Below are positions 15,117 to 22,600 of a stretch of DNA of 22,600 bases, piece after piece. Numbering within the stretch: the first letter of the stretch is position 1; every line of letters begins with the position of its first letter. Source of the DNA: Candidatus Methanophaga sp. GoMg3.2. GTDB taxonomy: Archaea; Halobacteriota; Syntropharchaeia; Alkanophagales; Methanospirareceae. The notes under the pieces were generated by a model that was not told the DNA's origin, made no database searches, and worked only from the letters and a program-made list of their open reading frames with translations. Where the stretch lies: the NCBI GenBank assembly GCA_013180565.1, contig QBUN01000417.1, positions 1 through 22,600 on the forward strand. The letters run 5' to 3'. The translations under genes and the position numbers were made by a program.

Positions 15117-15162
15117 ACGTGGTAAAAATAAAAAAAAAACCACGTTATTTTTTGTTTTTTTG
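15117..15162. terminator. Bidirectional terminator between convergent genes
   Basis: ACGTGGT (15117-15123) and ACCACGT (15139-15145) form a perfect stem around an A-rich loop, followed by TATTTTTTGTTTTTTT on the plus strand. On the minus strand the loop itself is a T-tract, so the same element can end transcripts from both sides. A further inverted repeat AATACC/GGTATT lies at 15050-15071, directly after glyS. Confidence 0.7.
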
Positions 15163-15168
15163 TCATCC

Positions 15169-15182
15169 CGGTGTTCGTACCG
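15169..15182 (-). terminator. Hairpin after the LamG gene
   Basis: CGGT-GTTCGT-ACCG forms a 4-bp hairpin just downstream of the LamG gene stop on the minus strand, ahead of the shared T-rich terminator. It is short, so its role is uncertain. Confidence 0.35.
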
Positions 15183-15187
15183 AGACA

Positions 15188-16330
15188 TTAGTCTAGTGTC
15201 GAACCAGCACTAAATGTCACCTTGTCCAGCCACCCGCAATCTAATCCGCCGTCAATACTCTCGTTTTTCCTATATTTCCACATCAGTGTATGCAATCCAG
15301 GACCTATGTCATAGCTCTTCTGCTCCCAATTAACGTCACCACTGATACTATCTTGCTTTATGCAATCAATATAGAACTCTAGGGAGTCGGAATTTGCTTC
15401 TGATGAGACATTCCAGTAGAAGCTCAGGTTTCCGGGTCCGGATACCATTGTTTGGATCCATGTGGACTGATTATGGGATATGTTTCCGCTCTGTGCTGCA
15501 TCTCCATCGTAATAATAAGTTGATTTCTGTCCAGACCAGTCTGCATCCCCGCCTGTGAACCATGTAAGTCCTGAGTTATCCACAGCCTCCGCTAGACTAA
15601 GTAGTGTAGATAGAGTGCATTTCTCCATATCCTCTTTGATCTCGGATTGATTTAAGGCATAATTGTAGATGCGAACTTCATCTATGGCTCCGGCAAAATA
15701 CTCTGCATGGGATGGATTGGAACCGACATGAATATAATCCAAGCCTGATCCGAGGTTTCCTTCTCCTTCATAGATAGTATCATTTACGTAGAGTTTTACG
15801 GTGCTAACATTCTGGCCGTAAACAACAGCCACAAAAACCCACTCGCCTATTGTAACTGGGGAATATCCCAAAACACCTCCTGAGCCACTAAAAGCGGACC
15901 AACCTATTCCACCACCCCGGGAATCGATACCTAAGGAACGATCATAGCCACGATTATCATGAGAAATAACCTGCCTAATTGACGAGTCTTCATCCGCTCT
16001 AACCCAAGCAGACATAGTCATGCTTGGCATTATGTCCGGATTTATGTTCACCGGTGCATAAATAAAGTCATCGTTACCATCAAAATAGTATGCAGAACTG
16101 GCATTTCCAAACCTATCAGTTGTCAGAGTCGCTCCATCTACCGTTCCATTATACCCATTTACACTCTCATCATTAGCATTACCATTGAAGGGGTAGTAGG
16201 CAACTAAGCCATCATTTAGATCGGCGGATGATGCGCATCCAATGCTTACAATTGCGAATGCAAGCATGAGGAATAGAACAGAGATTATCAATGCCTTTTG
16301 TTTTCTAAATTTCACATTTTCGCTTTTCAT
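15188..16330 (-). CDS. Exported LamG-domain protein
   Basis: The 380-residue protein starts with a basic stretch and a hydrophobic segment (14-30, ALIISVLFLMLAFAIVS) ending in IGCASSA, a lipobox-like site with C32. Residues 38-235 are a LamG/concanavalin-like jelly roll: GLVAYYPFNGNANDES, YYFDGNDDFI, MTMSAWVRADE and AIDEVRIYNYALNQSEI. Residues 245-378 form a second beta domain with AQSGNISHNQSTWIQTMVSG, LSFYWNVSSE, LEFYIDCIKQD and CGWLDKVTF, a module often repeated in archaeal and bacterial surface proteins. Many N-x-S/T sites suggest glycosylation. It ends directly after that module with no membrane anchor, so it may be shortened or may be lipid-anchored at its N-terminus. The start has a strong GGTGGTGA site. 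It is divergent from another surface-protein gene. Confidence 0.85.
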   Translation of the reverse strand: MKSENVKFRKQKALIISVLFLMLAFAIVSIGCASSADLNDGLVAYYPFNGNANDESVNGYNGTVDGATLTTDRFGNASSAYYFDGNDDFIYAPVNINPDIMPSMTMSAWVRADEDSSIRQVISHDNRGYDRSLGIDSRGGGIGWSAFSGSGGVLGYSPVTIGEWVFVAVVYGQNVSTVKLYVNDTIYEGEGNLGSGLDYIHVGSNPSHAEYFAGAIDEVRIYNYALNQSEIKEDMEKCTLSTLLSLAEAVDNSGLTWFTGGDADWSGQKSTYYYDGDAAQSGNISHNQSTWIQTMVSGPGNLSFYWNVSSEANSDSLEFYIDCIKQDSISGDVNWEQKSYDIGPGLHTLMWKYRKNESIDGGLDCGWLDKVTFSAGSTLD

Positions 16331-16416
16331 CTTTTTCCCTTTTCACCACCTAAAGCTTTTTATGTATCCACAGATAATAAATTTTAGACGGAAGTATAAA
16401 AAAGGTAGTGCTAAAA

Positions 16417-18228
16417 ATGAAAAAGTTAGTATCTCGGATGTTAGTGCTGCTTTTGCTGCTGAGTTGTGTGTGCGTGGTTGCCTACGCGTGGGTGGTAGGG
16501 AATCAACATCAGCCACAGTTACTTCTGTGGGTGAGGTTCTCCAGTTCGTGGAGAACATCGAGCTAACGCCTCTCGCTCCATTGAGCGAATCGTACAATTT
16601 CAGTGTGAATGAGAGCCCATCCATAGCTTATGAATTCGCAGGTGCGAAATCGGTGGGTAAAGCATACCGGTTCTATCCGGAAGGTGTTAAGTTTGAGGTT
16701 CCGATTCGGGTAACGCTGCCGCTAAACGTTACCGGAGTGGAGGGCGAGCTTTTTGTTATCGCACGTGACGAGAGCGGTAACACTACTTTCATTGTCCCCG
16801 AGAAAGTTGATGGGGACTCGAAAGCCGTCACGTTTTGTACTCGTCATTTCTCGGTCTTCGAGCCGTATGGGTTTCCTACTACATCCGGTTGTGCATATAT
16901 AAACTTGAATGTTCGTCTGGACGGGGATTATGAGGAAAGCCCCAGCAAGGTTGAGCTCGCAGTTTATTGTGAGGAAAAAGATTTTCTCATTTCCCTTACG
17001 CGTGGTATCGGGAGTTGGCAAGTAATAATTCCAGCTCTTTTTTTGGGTGAATACAAATTAATGGATGCTTATAGTGAGAGCGAGCATTTTCTCTTTGAGA
17101 CTACTAAGCTTTATTCCACTGTGAGGGTAACCGAAGCGGGTGCCACTTATGGGCTAGACGTTCCTCTTGTTGCTGCCTCATGCAGGATGACAGGTACCGT
17201 CCGGGATACTGAAGGAAATCCAGTTGAGGATGCAAAGGTTATGGTTAAGAGCGATTTTAATAGAGCATTTTCTAAAGGGGATGGCAGTTACACCATAGAG
17301 GATATATTTCTAAAAGAGGATGTTTTTAGTGTACCCTATCCAAATATGGAAGCTACCTATGATTGCTGCGCAGAATATGCGGAAAGTGAAGAGAAATGTC
17401 CTATGCACTGTGAATATGATGTTACGCTGCGAGCGGGAAAAACAAAAACACATGATTTTAGATTGTTTGATGGTGAAATACTCATCAATGGAGAAATCAC
17501 GGACATGAATGGAGAATACATCAAAGGTGCCAAAGTGGAAATAACCGATTCCGCAGGGAATAAGGACTCCTACCCCACAGATTTTTTGGGCTACTACCTT
17601 CTAATCGCAAATGCAGAAGGAAAAGCAGAAGTGAAAGCAACCTGTGAGAACGGAAAGGATACCCAGACGAAGATTGTTGACTTAAAGTGCAAAGAAGATT
17701 CCCAGGTCGATTTTGTCCTTGACTGTAGTAAAGGCAATTACAGCGGATATTATAGAGCTTTTTTCGAGGCGGGTGATCCCAACGGTATCGGAGGTGCAGG
17801 ATACCAGTCTTTCTTAGATGAGTATGATTTCACATTTGATATTGACGATGATGGCATGATTAATGGTTCAGGATGGGGATATAGCGAATGGGAAATTAGT
17901 TGGCGGTATGACGAATATAAGCATAAAGAAAGGGTTACTTGCAAAACAGGTCCAATGCCCTTCTCTGTCGAAATCAGAGGGCAAAGAGAGGGCAATAACT
18001 TACTGCTTGAACCTGATTTTTATTCGGATGCACACGTCATTTGGGATTGTACGCCTAGTGGTGAGGCGCCCCTGCATGAAGGTGCAGACTTCGGCGTGCT
18101 AAGATCCTAGTCTACCCTTAGATCGCGTAGTACCTATTATCTCCGAGGAACCATTCGAGGCATGTTTTACATTGGATGTGGATATAGGTCCAACCAGTAC
18201 ATCCGTTTACTGCCATATAACAGAATAA
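16417..18228 (+). pseudogene. Exported beta-domain protein broken by two frameshifts
   Basis: A good start (GGTAGTG, then ATG at 16417) opens a signal peptide, MKKLVSRMLVLLLLL then SCVCVVAYA, but that frame stops at 16564. The protein body continues in the -1 frame from about 16490-16515 to TAG at 18108. Its C-terminus then continues in the first frame as DRVVPIISEEPFEACF and on to DIGPTSTSVYCHITE, with a stop at 18226. A one-base loss in the G runs near 16490 and a one-base gain near 18100 would explain this. The body has a ZU5-like region (YRFYPEGVKFEVPIRVTLPL), then two carboxypeptidase-regulatory-like beta modules (17181-17460, GTVRDTEGNPVEDAKV; 17472-17730, GEITDMNGEYIKGAKV), and an acidic end. 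The long upstream reading from 16242 is not used, since it runs through the signal peptide in the wrong frame. Sequencing error is the alternative to real decay. Confidence 0.7.
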
Positions 18229-18325
18229 CTAACTATTAGTAAGGAGTGAACGAAAAGAAAAGATTCGTATCTCAGATAACCTCTATAGTGGACAAATTCT
18301 CCGTACATGCTCACTAGATTGTGGA

Positions 18326-18463
18326 AAATCCCAAGCATCAAATCACAAATAAATTCAAATATCTAAATTCAAAACAAACCCTTAGCAAGAGTGTTTTGAA
18401 CATTGGGATTTTGACATTGGGTATTGTTTGGCATTTGGGATTTGTAGTTTGGAATTTTAATCC
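18326..18463. repeat. Interspersed repeat of AAATCCCAAA/TTTGGGATTT units
   Basis: The left arm (18326-18376) is built from AATCCCAAGCATCAAATCAC-like units. The right arm (18393-18463) is built from CATTGGGATTTTGACATTGG and GCATTTGGGATTTGTAGTTT-like units; as inverted arms they could fold into a long imperfect hairpin. This wording is typical of small repeats found between genes in many uncultured genomes. It fills the gap between the broken surface-protein gene and larE, with no gene in it. Confidence 0.6.
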
Positions 18464-18486
18464 ACCGGATATTGAGCAAATACGAT

Positions 18487-19284
18487 TTATTTACCTGTAT
18501 CCATACTACCACTCCGGAATCCTTCGAGGTCAAGCGTGACGTAATTGAACCCAAGCGTTTTTAATCTTCTGGATACCACATCAAGCACGTTAGTATCAAA
18601 AAAACCAGCCAGTTCTTCCTTAGCCACCTCTATCCTCGCTATACCGCCACGATGCAGTCTAACCCTAAGTTGCTTGAACCCCAAATCCTTCAAGAAAGCC
18701 TCTGCCGCTCCTATCATCTTAATTTTTTCCAGCGTTATCCGCTCTCCGTATTCTATCCTTGTAGCTAAACAAGGAGAAGGGGGTTTATCCCAAAAAGGTA
18801 GTCCTATATCCTTTGCTATTTGCCTTACCTCGTGTTTTGTAATGCCAACCTCAACAAGAGGATGCCATACCCCTTCCTCTTTAGATGCGGCAATGCCAGG
18901 TCGGTATTCATCAATATCGGAAGAGGTAACGCCTTCTGCGATGGTTGTTATGCCTTCCTCAGTCGCAATATCCTTTAATAGCATCGCAAAATCACGCTTG
19001 CAATAGTAGCATCGGTTACACGGATTTCCGACAAAATTGTCGTTTCTTAGCGGATAGAACTGCGCTATCTTATAAGAGATACAGGAGAGCTTTAAAAAGC
19101 TCTCGACTTCTTCTAATTCCCTTTTCGGGAACAGTTCACTGTATACTGTTACTGCTAATACCTTTTCACCAAGTACATCATGGGCTACTTTAAGTAGAAA
19201 GCCACTGTCCACACCACCAGAGAAAGCAACAAGTAAGTTCTCTTTTTCTTCTATTTCTTTCTTCAGCAGCTTAAGTTTTTCCAT
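18487..19284 (-). CDS. larE: LarE-type ATP-dependent sulfur transferase
   Basis: LarE activates and sulfurises the pyridinium biscarboxylate precursor of the nickel-pincer cofactor used by lactate racemase and related enzymes. The PP-loop SGGVDS (22-27) binds ATP. The LarE-specific tail PSPCLATRIEYGERIT (169-184) is present with C172. C89, C92 and C95 (NPCNRCYYCKRD) form a cysteine cluster; together with C172 they resemble the LarE group that uses an iron-sulfur cluster instead of sacrificing a single cysteine (family knowledge; cluster not shown here). Length 265 is normal. LarB and LarC are not in the window, so its nickel-cofactor role rests on the family. A tRNA or cofactor thiolation role is the alternative. 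Confidence 0.88.
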   Translation of the reverse strand: MEKLKLLKKEIEEKENLLVAFSGGVDSGFLLKVAHDVLGEKVLAVTVYSELFPKRELEEVESFLKLSCISYKIAQFYPLRNDNFVGNPCNRCYYCKRDFAMLLKDIATEEGITTIAEGVTSSDIDEYRPGIAASKEEGVWHPLVEVGITKHEVRQIAKDIGLPFWDKPPSPCLATRIEYGERITLEKIKMIGAAEAFLKDLGFKQLRVRLHRGGIARIEVAKEELAGFFDTNVLDVVSRRLKTLGFNYVTLDLEGFRSGSMDTGK

Positions 19285-19346
19285 TGTGTATCAACATATT
19301 GTATTTGCTTAGTTACATAACTTTCCCAGCGATATTAATACCATAT

Positions 19347-19547
19347 ATGAGAATGGAAATAGCATATTCACTCAATATTTTCAACTATGGCGTGGAGGAT
19401 AAGCGTAAGAAGAAGCGTGTAGTTTTTTCGTTTCGCGAAGCCCGTCTGCTCGTAAAATTGTTGCGCATCAACCCGAAAAATCTTCTCCGTCACTGCGATA
19501 GAGATGAACTAAAGTTTCATCAGATTCCACTGCCTGACGAATACTAG
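19347..19547 (+). CDS. Small hypothetical protein, about 66 residues
   Basis: A charged small protein, MRMEIAYSLNIFNYGVEDK, then RKKKRVVFSFREARLLVKLL, ending HQIPLPDEY. The frame extends further upstream to 19284, but that part is hydrophobic and overlaps the larE start, so ATG at 19347 or 19353 is preferred. No clear ribosome binding site or known domain is visible. Codon use and composition look coding, and it ends 17 bases before the convergent nitroreductase gene. It could be a remnant of a larger gene. Confidence 0.4.
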   Translation: MRMEIAYSLNIFNYGVEDKRKKKRVVFSFREARLLVKLLRINPKNLLRHCDRDELKFHQIPLPDEY

Positions 19548-19564
19548 CCCTAGTATTTTCCCGT

Positions 19565-20302
19565 CTATTTTGCCTTTCCAAGAACCGTCATGTAAACCAC
19601 ACACTCCTCTGTGCCATCTACGCCCAACAAAGCGTTTACTTCGTCATCGTAGAGCGCACCCACCTGACAACTGTCGAGATTCAGTGCAACTGCGGCTAAC
19701 GTCACGTTCTGCGCTATATGTCCAGCATCCAAATATATGTAGCGGTAGGCTCTTTGCTTGTATTTCCACTTTGAACGCTCGCAGATGGCAGTCCAGATGA
19801 AGACCATGCTTGCATGGTACGCCATTTCTTGATCGAGAGCAGACTGTGCAACAGGGATACGAAAATCTCCCGCTTGTAACTGTTCGAGCTCGTGCATATC
19901 CACGGCATAATGATAAATTCCAGGGTCAATGTGCTCCACGCGATTAATCACGAGATATGTTTCTACGGGATACAACGCTCCGGCTGATGGCGCGGTTCGG
20001 AACCCCGATTCGGAGTTGGTAATACCCTGTGCTGCCCACAAGAGTTGAGAGAGTTCTGATTTTGTCATCGGCTCATTGTTGAAGTTTCGAACGCTTCGGC
20101 GGTGTCTCATGACTTCCCATAACGGTGCTCCTCCTTCCTCTTTCGGTGGTTCGAGCGGGACTTTTGGCGCGGATGGATACCGCTTATACGTATCCGGTTT
20201 GCACGTCCAATCTAAGTACCAAGCGGGAAGATGTCCTCTTTGATATTTCGTCTCTTGTTGAAAACTGACTCCAATTTCTTCTTTTTTATCTCTTCTATTC
20301 AT
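19565..20302 (-). CDS. SagB-type nitroreductase-family oxidoreductase
   Basis: An FMN-dependent oxidoreductase of the SagB/ThcOx branch of the nitroreductase family. Visible are RRSVRNFNNEPMTKSELSQL (FMN phosphate site), FRTAPSAGALYPVE, the hallmark of the SagB branch, GIYHYAVDMHELE, and AGHIAQNVTLAAVALNL with CQVGALYDDEV. SagB enzymes oxidise azolines to azoles in ribosomal peptide toxins, but no YcaO cyclodehydratase is in the window, and free-standing archaeal members have unknown substrates. I chose ATG at 20302; the frame is open to a TTG at 20323, which would add only seven residues. It is convergent with the small gene before it and is followed by a 51-base gap to the CDF gene on the same strand. 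Confidence 0.88.
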   Translation of the reverse strand: MNRRDKKEEIGVSFQQETKYQRGHLPAWYLDWTCKPDTYKRYPSAPKVPLEPPKEEGGAPLWEVMRHRRSVRNFNNEPMTKSELSQLLWAAQGITNSESGFRTAPSAGALYPVETYLVINRVEHIDPGIYHYAVDMHELEQLQAGDFRIPVAQSALDQEMAYHASMVFIWTAICERSKWKYKQRAYRYIYLDAGHIAQNVTLAAVALNLDSCQVGALYDDEVNALLGVDGTEECVVYMTVLGKAK

Positions 20303-20353
20303 CTGTCTATATCCCCAGACCAATAATTAATTTACTAAATTTTAGGACTATTT

Positions 20354-21559
20354 CTATTTATACAAAGAAAGGTTGTCGATGACCTCTCCGATAGTGTCAG
20401 CATCTGTCACATCCGACTCTACATAAGCATCTTCCAAGACATAGAACGGACTCTTTTTTGCTATGCTCTCTTTTGTAACTAATTTATCTATATTACTTGC
20501 AACCAGAAGTTCAGCGGCCTTAAGCCCCTTTCTTTTCTCTAATGCAATAAACGGATTTTTTATGAATCTCATGTCGGTCAGTTCTCTCTCTTCTGTCTTT
20601 ATATCAAATATACAGAAATATTCCGCCCCACCGAAATGCATGGAGACTTTAGATCGCATACCGTTATTTTCCGTGCATGGGACAGCATACCGTACAAATT
20701 CCTTCTCTTCTGGTTCTATATGTATTATGACCTTATCTACGTCTTTCCGCTCGGATTTTATCTGATCCTCGATCTTATCGCTCAGTTGATGTGCCCTTTC
20801 AAGGTCTCTCAGGTTCGTTTCTATTTCCAGCTCTACAAATATGAATTTACCAGAGCTTCTCGCCTTCAATGAGTCTATCTTTCTGACGCCATGAACCTCA
20901 GAGGCTATCTCTCTTATCCTATGAAGGCTCTCATAATCTATGGATGCGTCCAAAAGGACCTTTATCGAATCTTTTAATATCTCGTAGCCTGATTTGAAGA
21001 TGAATACAGCGATCAGAATACCCGCCATCTGGTCAAGGGCATAGAAACCCAGATAATTGCCCACTATGCCAAGCAATACGACTGCGGAAGCATAAACGTC
21101 TGCTCTTGTATGCTTGCCATCGGCGATTAAGCTGGGCGAGTTCATCTCTCGACCGACCTTGAGCTTATAACTGCTCAAAAGCAATGTGAGCACCAGCGAT
21201 GCCAGTGCAACTGAGATCGCAGCCGGAACATTTGTCAGTGCACCCGCTTCAAACTTCTCGACCGATGTGAGAACAATCTCATATCCTGCATAAAAGATCG
21301 CAAGTGCAAGGAACAGGCTTACTATATTCTCTGCTTTGTAAAATCCGTATGGGAAAGTTTCTGTGGGCTTACGACTTGAAATCTTAAGACCGATAAAGAC
21401 ACCGATGGAACTTATAACATCAGTAAAAGAGTGAACGGCATCTGCAATCAAGGCAATGCTTCCGGAAAGGAGGCCAATGGTATATTTTATGACTACGAGA
21501 AAGGCTGTTACCACTATGGATACCAAAGCGGCTTTTTTATCCCTATCTAAACGGAGCAT
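20354..21559 (-). CDS. Cation diffusion facilitator fused to a NifX-like domain
   Basis: Residues 1-200 are a six-helix CDF metal exporter with transport-site motifs H43-x3-D47 (DAVHSFTD) and H150-x3-D154 (DGKHTRAD). The cytosolic ferredoxin-like dimerisation domain follows (about 205-285, ending VIIHIEP). Residues 290-397 add a dinitrogenase FeMo-cofactor-type (NifX/NifB-C) domain, seen in RYAVPCTENNGMRSKVSMHFG (read in two parts, 290-300 and 301-310) and the HFG motif at 308-310, and in KAAELLVASNIDKLVTKES. HxxxD in both helices suits zinc, cobalt, cadmium or iron rather than manganese. The C-terminal domain may sense or hold metal clusters (inference). It begins four bases after the archaeoflavoprotein gene, so the genes share an operon. 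Confidence 0.92.
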   Translation of the reverse strand: MLRLDRDKKAALVSIVVTAFLVVIKYTIGLLSGSIALIADAVHSFTDVISSIGVFIGLKISSRKPTETFPYGFYKAENIVSLFLALAIFYAGYEIVLTSVEKFEAGALTNVPAAISVALASLVLTLLLSSYKLKVGREMNSPSLIADGKHTRADVYASAVVLLGIVGNYLGFYALDQMAGILIAVFIFKSGYEILKDSIKVLLDASIDYESLHRIREIASEVHGVRKIDSLKARSSGKFIFVELEIETNLRDLERAHQLSDKIEDQIKSERKDVDKVIIHIEPEEKEFVRYAVPCTENNGMRSKVSMHFGGAEYFCIFDIKTEERELTDMRFIKNPFIALEKRKGLKAAELLVASNIDKLVTKESIAKKSPFYVLEDAYVESDVTDADTIGEVIDNLSLYK

Positions 21560-21563
21560 AGTG

Positions 21564-22133
21564 TTATATCTTCTTCACCACCTCTCCTATATCTTCAATC
21601 CTGCCCAAGACAGAGATACCACGCATCCTTCGTAACTTCTCTACGTTCTCCACATCCTCTTTCCGCATTCGTAGTTTCAAGTCACTACCATTGGGAAGCG
21701 TTGTCAATATTTCACCCTCTTTCTGATCCACGGGGAAGATATAGACAGGCACGTCCGCCTTCATCGCTTGTGCAGCCGAATTTGTAATCAGCGAATCCGC
21801 GATGCCATATGCTATCTTCGCCACTGTATTCGCCGTAGCAGGGGCGATCAAAACGAAATCGTATGTGCCTAACTGTATTTTTCCTGATAGAAACGGAGCA
21901 TTTGGTCCTTTTTCTGTACTCAGCTTTGGAAAATAATCTTTAACTTCTTTCAAGAGCTTGTAGAACTTTAAAACCACCACGCCCTCTTTCGAGAGATAGA
22001 CGTGAACCTCTAAGTTGTACTTCGCTGTGAGTTGCTCCATAAAAGTTACGCACTCCGTTAACTTATCCCCGGAGCCTGTAATTGCCCATGCTATCCTAAT
22101 ATGCTCACCCTCTTCAAAGCTCTTTCCTTCCAC
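21564..22133 (-). CDS. afpA: Archaeoflavoprotein (AfpA/DmrB-like, HFCD fold)
   Basis: The 189-residue protein belongs to the flavin-binding group that includes AfpA and the dihydromethanopterin reductase DmrB. Visible are RIAWAITGSGDKL (13-25), EGVVVLKFYKLL (50-61), SGKIQLGTYDFVLIAPATAN (83-102) and AKIAYGIADSLITNSAAQA (105-123), with a C-terminal RMRKED segment. AfpA accepts electrons from ferredoxin in Archaeoglobus and methanogens; DmrB reduces dihydromethanopterin. I cannot separate the two by motif. It overlaps the upstream flavoprotein gene by 20 bases and precedes the CDF gene by four, so all three are likely one transcript. Confidence 0.85.
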   Translation of the reverse strand: MEGKSFEEGEHIRIAWAITGSGDKLTECVTFMEQLTAKYNLEVHVYLSKEGVVVLKFYKLLKEVKDYFPKLSTEKGPNAPFLSGKIQLGTYDFVLIAPATANTVAKIAYGIADSLITNSAAQAMKADVPVYIFPVDQKEGEILTTLPNGSDLKLRMRKEDVENVEKLRRMRGISVLGRIEDIGEVVKKI

Positions 22134-22600
22134 TTTCTCTTTCTCCTCCTTTTTTATTCATCATAACCCAACCCTCCGCAAGTCGATACAGCGTCTTATA
22201 AAGGCTTTTCAAACCTTCTTTATCCGCTTTAACACCATCTGCACCTTTATCCTTCGACCAGAAGGTGGCACCGAGGTTCGCACCGAAAGATCCCCCTCCT
22301 ACGGGAACCATCTCATTTATCAGATAGAAATCAACTATTGACCTGATTGCAATCTCCTGACCGCCTATACGGTCGCCGCCATCAGCAACTGCTGCTCCTA
22401 TTTTTCCCCTTAGCCCGTGGGGATTGCTCGCCGCAAATGCTCTCATTCTGTCGAGGGCCACTTTTACTTGACCGCTGAGTGTCCCCTGATAAACAGGCGT
22501 TCCAATCAAAATGGCATCCGCCCATTCAAATCCAGAATATACCTCTTTCATTCCATCGTCATGAATACAACTTCCTTCTTTTATGCAGTGGTCGCAGTGG
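22114..22600 (-). CDS. NADPH-dependent FMN reductase / iron-sulfur flavoprotein, 5' end cut
   Basis: The gene runs off the right edge. In frame, sequence beyond the ATG at 22551 continues to the edge as HCDHCIKEGSCIHDDG, so that ATG is not the real start. The C-x2-C-x5-C cluster followed by DDGMKEVY is the pattern of flavodoxin-like reductases and of methanogen iron-sulfur flavoprotein (Isf). After it come ADAILIGTPVYQGTLSGQVK, the flavin-binding loop, RGKIGAAVADGGDRIGGQE, and NEMVPVGGGSFGANLGATFW. The N-terminal third, with the first FMN phosphate loop, is missing from the window. It overlaps afpA by 20 bases; the pair suggests a ferredoxin- or NADPH-linked flavin redox unit. Confidence 0.85.
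   Translation of the reverse strand, partial: HCDHCIKEGSCIHDDGMKEVYSGFEWADAILIGTPVYQGTLSGQVKVALDRMRAFAASNPHGLRGKIGAAVADGGDRIGGQEIAIRSIVDFYLINEMVPVGGGSFGANLGATFWSKDKGADGVKADKEGLKSLYKTLYRLAEGWVMMNKKGGERESGRKEL

Noticed and set aside
16242..16416. Upstream extension of the large surface-protein frame
   Set aside because: It overlaps the start of the divergent LamG gene and reads the real signal peptide in the wrong frame; the supported start is ATG at 16417 in another frame.
18321..18539. 72-codon frame in the spacer before larE
   Set aside because: It is a translation of the interspersed AAATCCCAAA/TTTGGGATTT repeat and overlaps larE.
1..22600. CRISPR array, tRNA or rRNA genes
   Set aside because: No regularly spaced direct repeats and no tRNA-like cloverleaf with TTCGA loop or rRNA wording were found in the spacers.

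Overview
The window looks like a chromosomal segment of a euryarchaeon close to methanogens or methane/alkane oxidisers (Halobacteriota/Methanomicrobia-like, possibly ANME-1-like; the exact taxon is inference). Pointers are the archaeal ADH synthase/dehydroquinate synthase II pair, the transcription-termination nuclease FttA/aCPSF1, an archaeal proteasome beta subunit, RibL, an MfnD-type methanofuran ligase, aIF5A, an archaeoflavoprotein, TATA boxes and GGTG-type Shine-Dalgarno sequences. Genes are dense and mostly housekeeping, interrupted by three pockets of accessory or decaying DNA.

Layout. 1-1772: a fused PyrK-PyrD dihydroorotate dehydrogenase. 1773-3603: an accessory pocket on the minus strand with a HEPN-like gene followed 19 nt after its stop by an 80-bp structured element that resembles an integron attC site, a 38-codon ORF beyond it, a transposase-like HTH remnant and AT-rich hairpin repeats. 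3604-11478: a long run of minus-strand genes: tripartite HTH-like repeat protein, MfnD-like ATP-grasp ligase, JAMM peptidase, RibL, NikR, PsmB, FttA/aCPSF1, ADH synthase and dehydroquinate synthase II. Several overlap or nearly touch, so they probably share transcripts. 11479-12223: a divergent spacer that holds a 28-codon very basic peptide with an apparent ATT start, and the wreck of a CNNM/CorC-type transporter gene. 12224-15029: a plus-strand cluster of aIF5A, a four-CBS protein and glycyl-tRNA synthetase, closed by a strong bidirectional terminator.

15188-18228: two divergent genes for exported surface proteins, one a LamG lipoprotein-like protein and one a large beta-domain protein broken by two compensating frameshifts. 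18229-18486: an interspersed repeat made of imperfect AAATCCCAAA-like units. 18487-22600: LarE, a small hypothetical gene, a SagB-type nitroreductase, and a minus-strand unit of an iron-sulfur flavoprotein-like reductase (cut by the window edge), an AfpA-type archaeoflavoprotein and a CDF metal transporter fused to a NifX-like domain.

How it fits together: pyrimidine, aromatic amino acid, FAD and methanofuran synthesis sit next to protein turnover (JAMM and proteasome), transcription termination (FttA) and translation (aIF5A, GlyRS). Nickel and other metals recur (NikR, LarE, CDF-NifX). The points most worth following are the attC-like site with its HEPN gene, the ATT-start basic peptide that resembles the AURKAIP1/COX24 (mS38) family, and the three-fold repeat protein. 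No rRNA, tRNA or CRISPR array was recognised.
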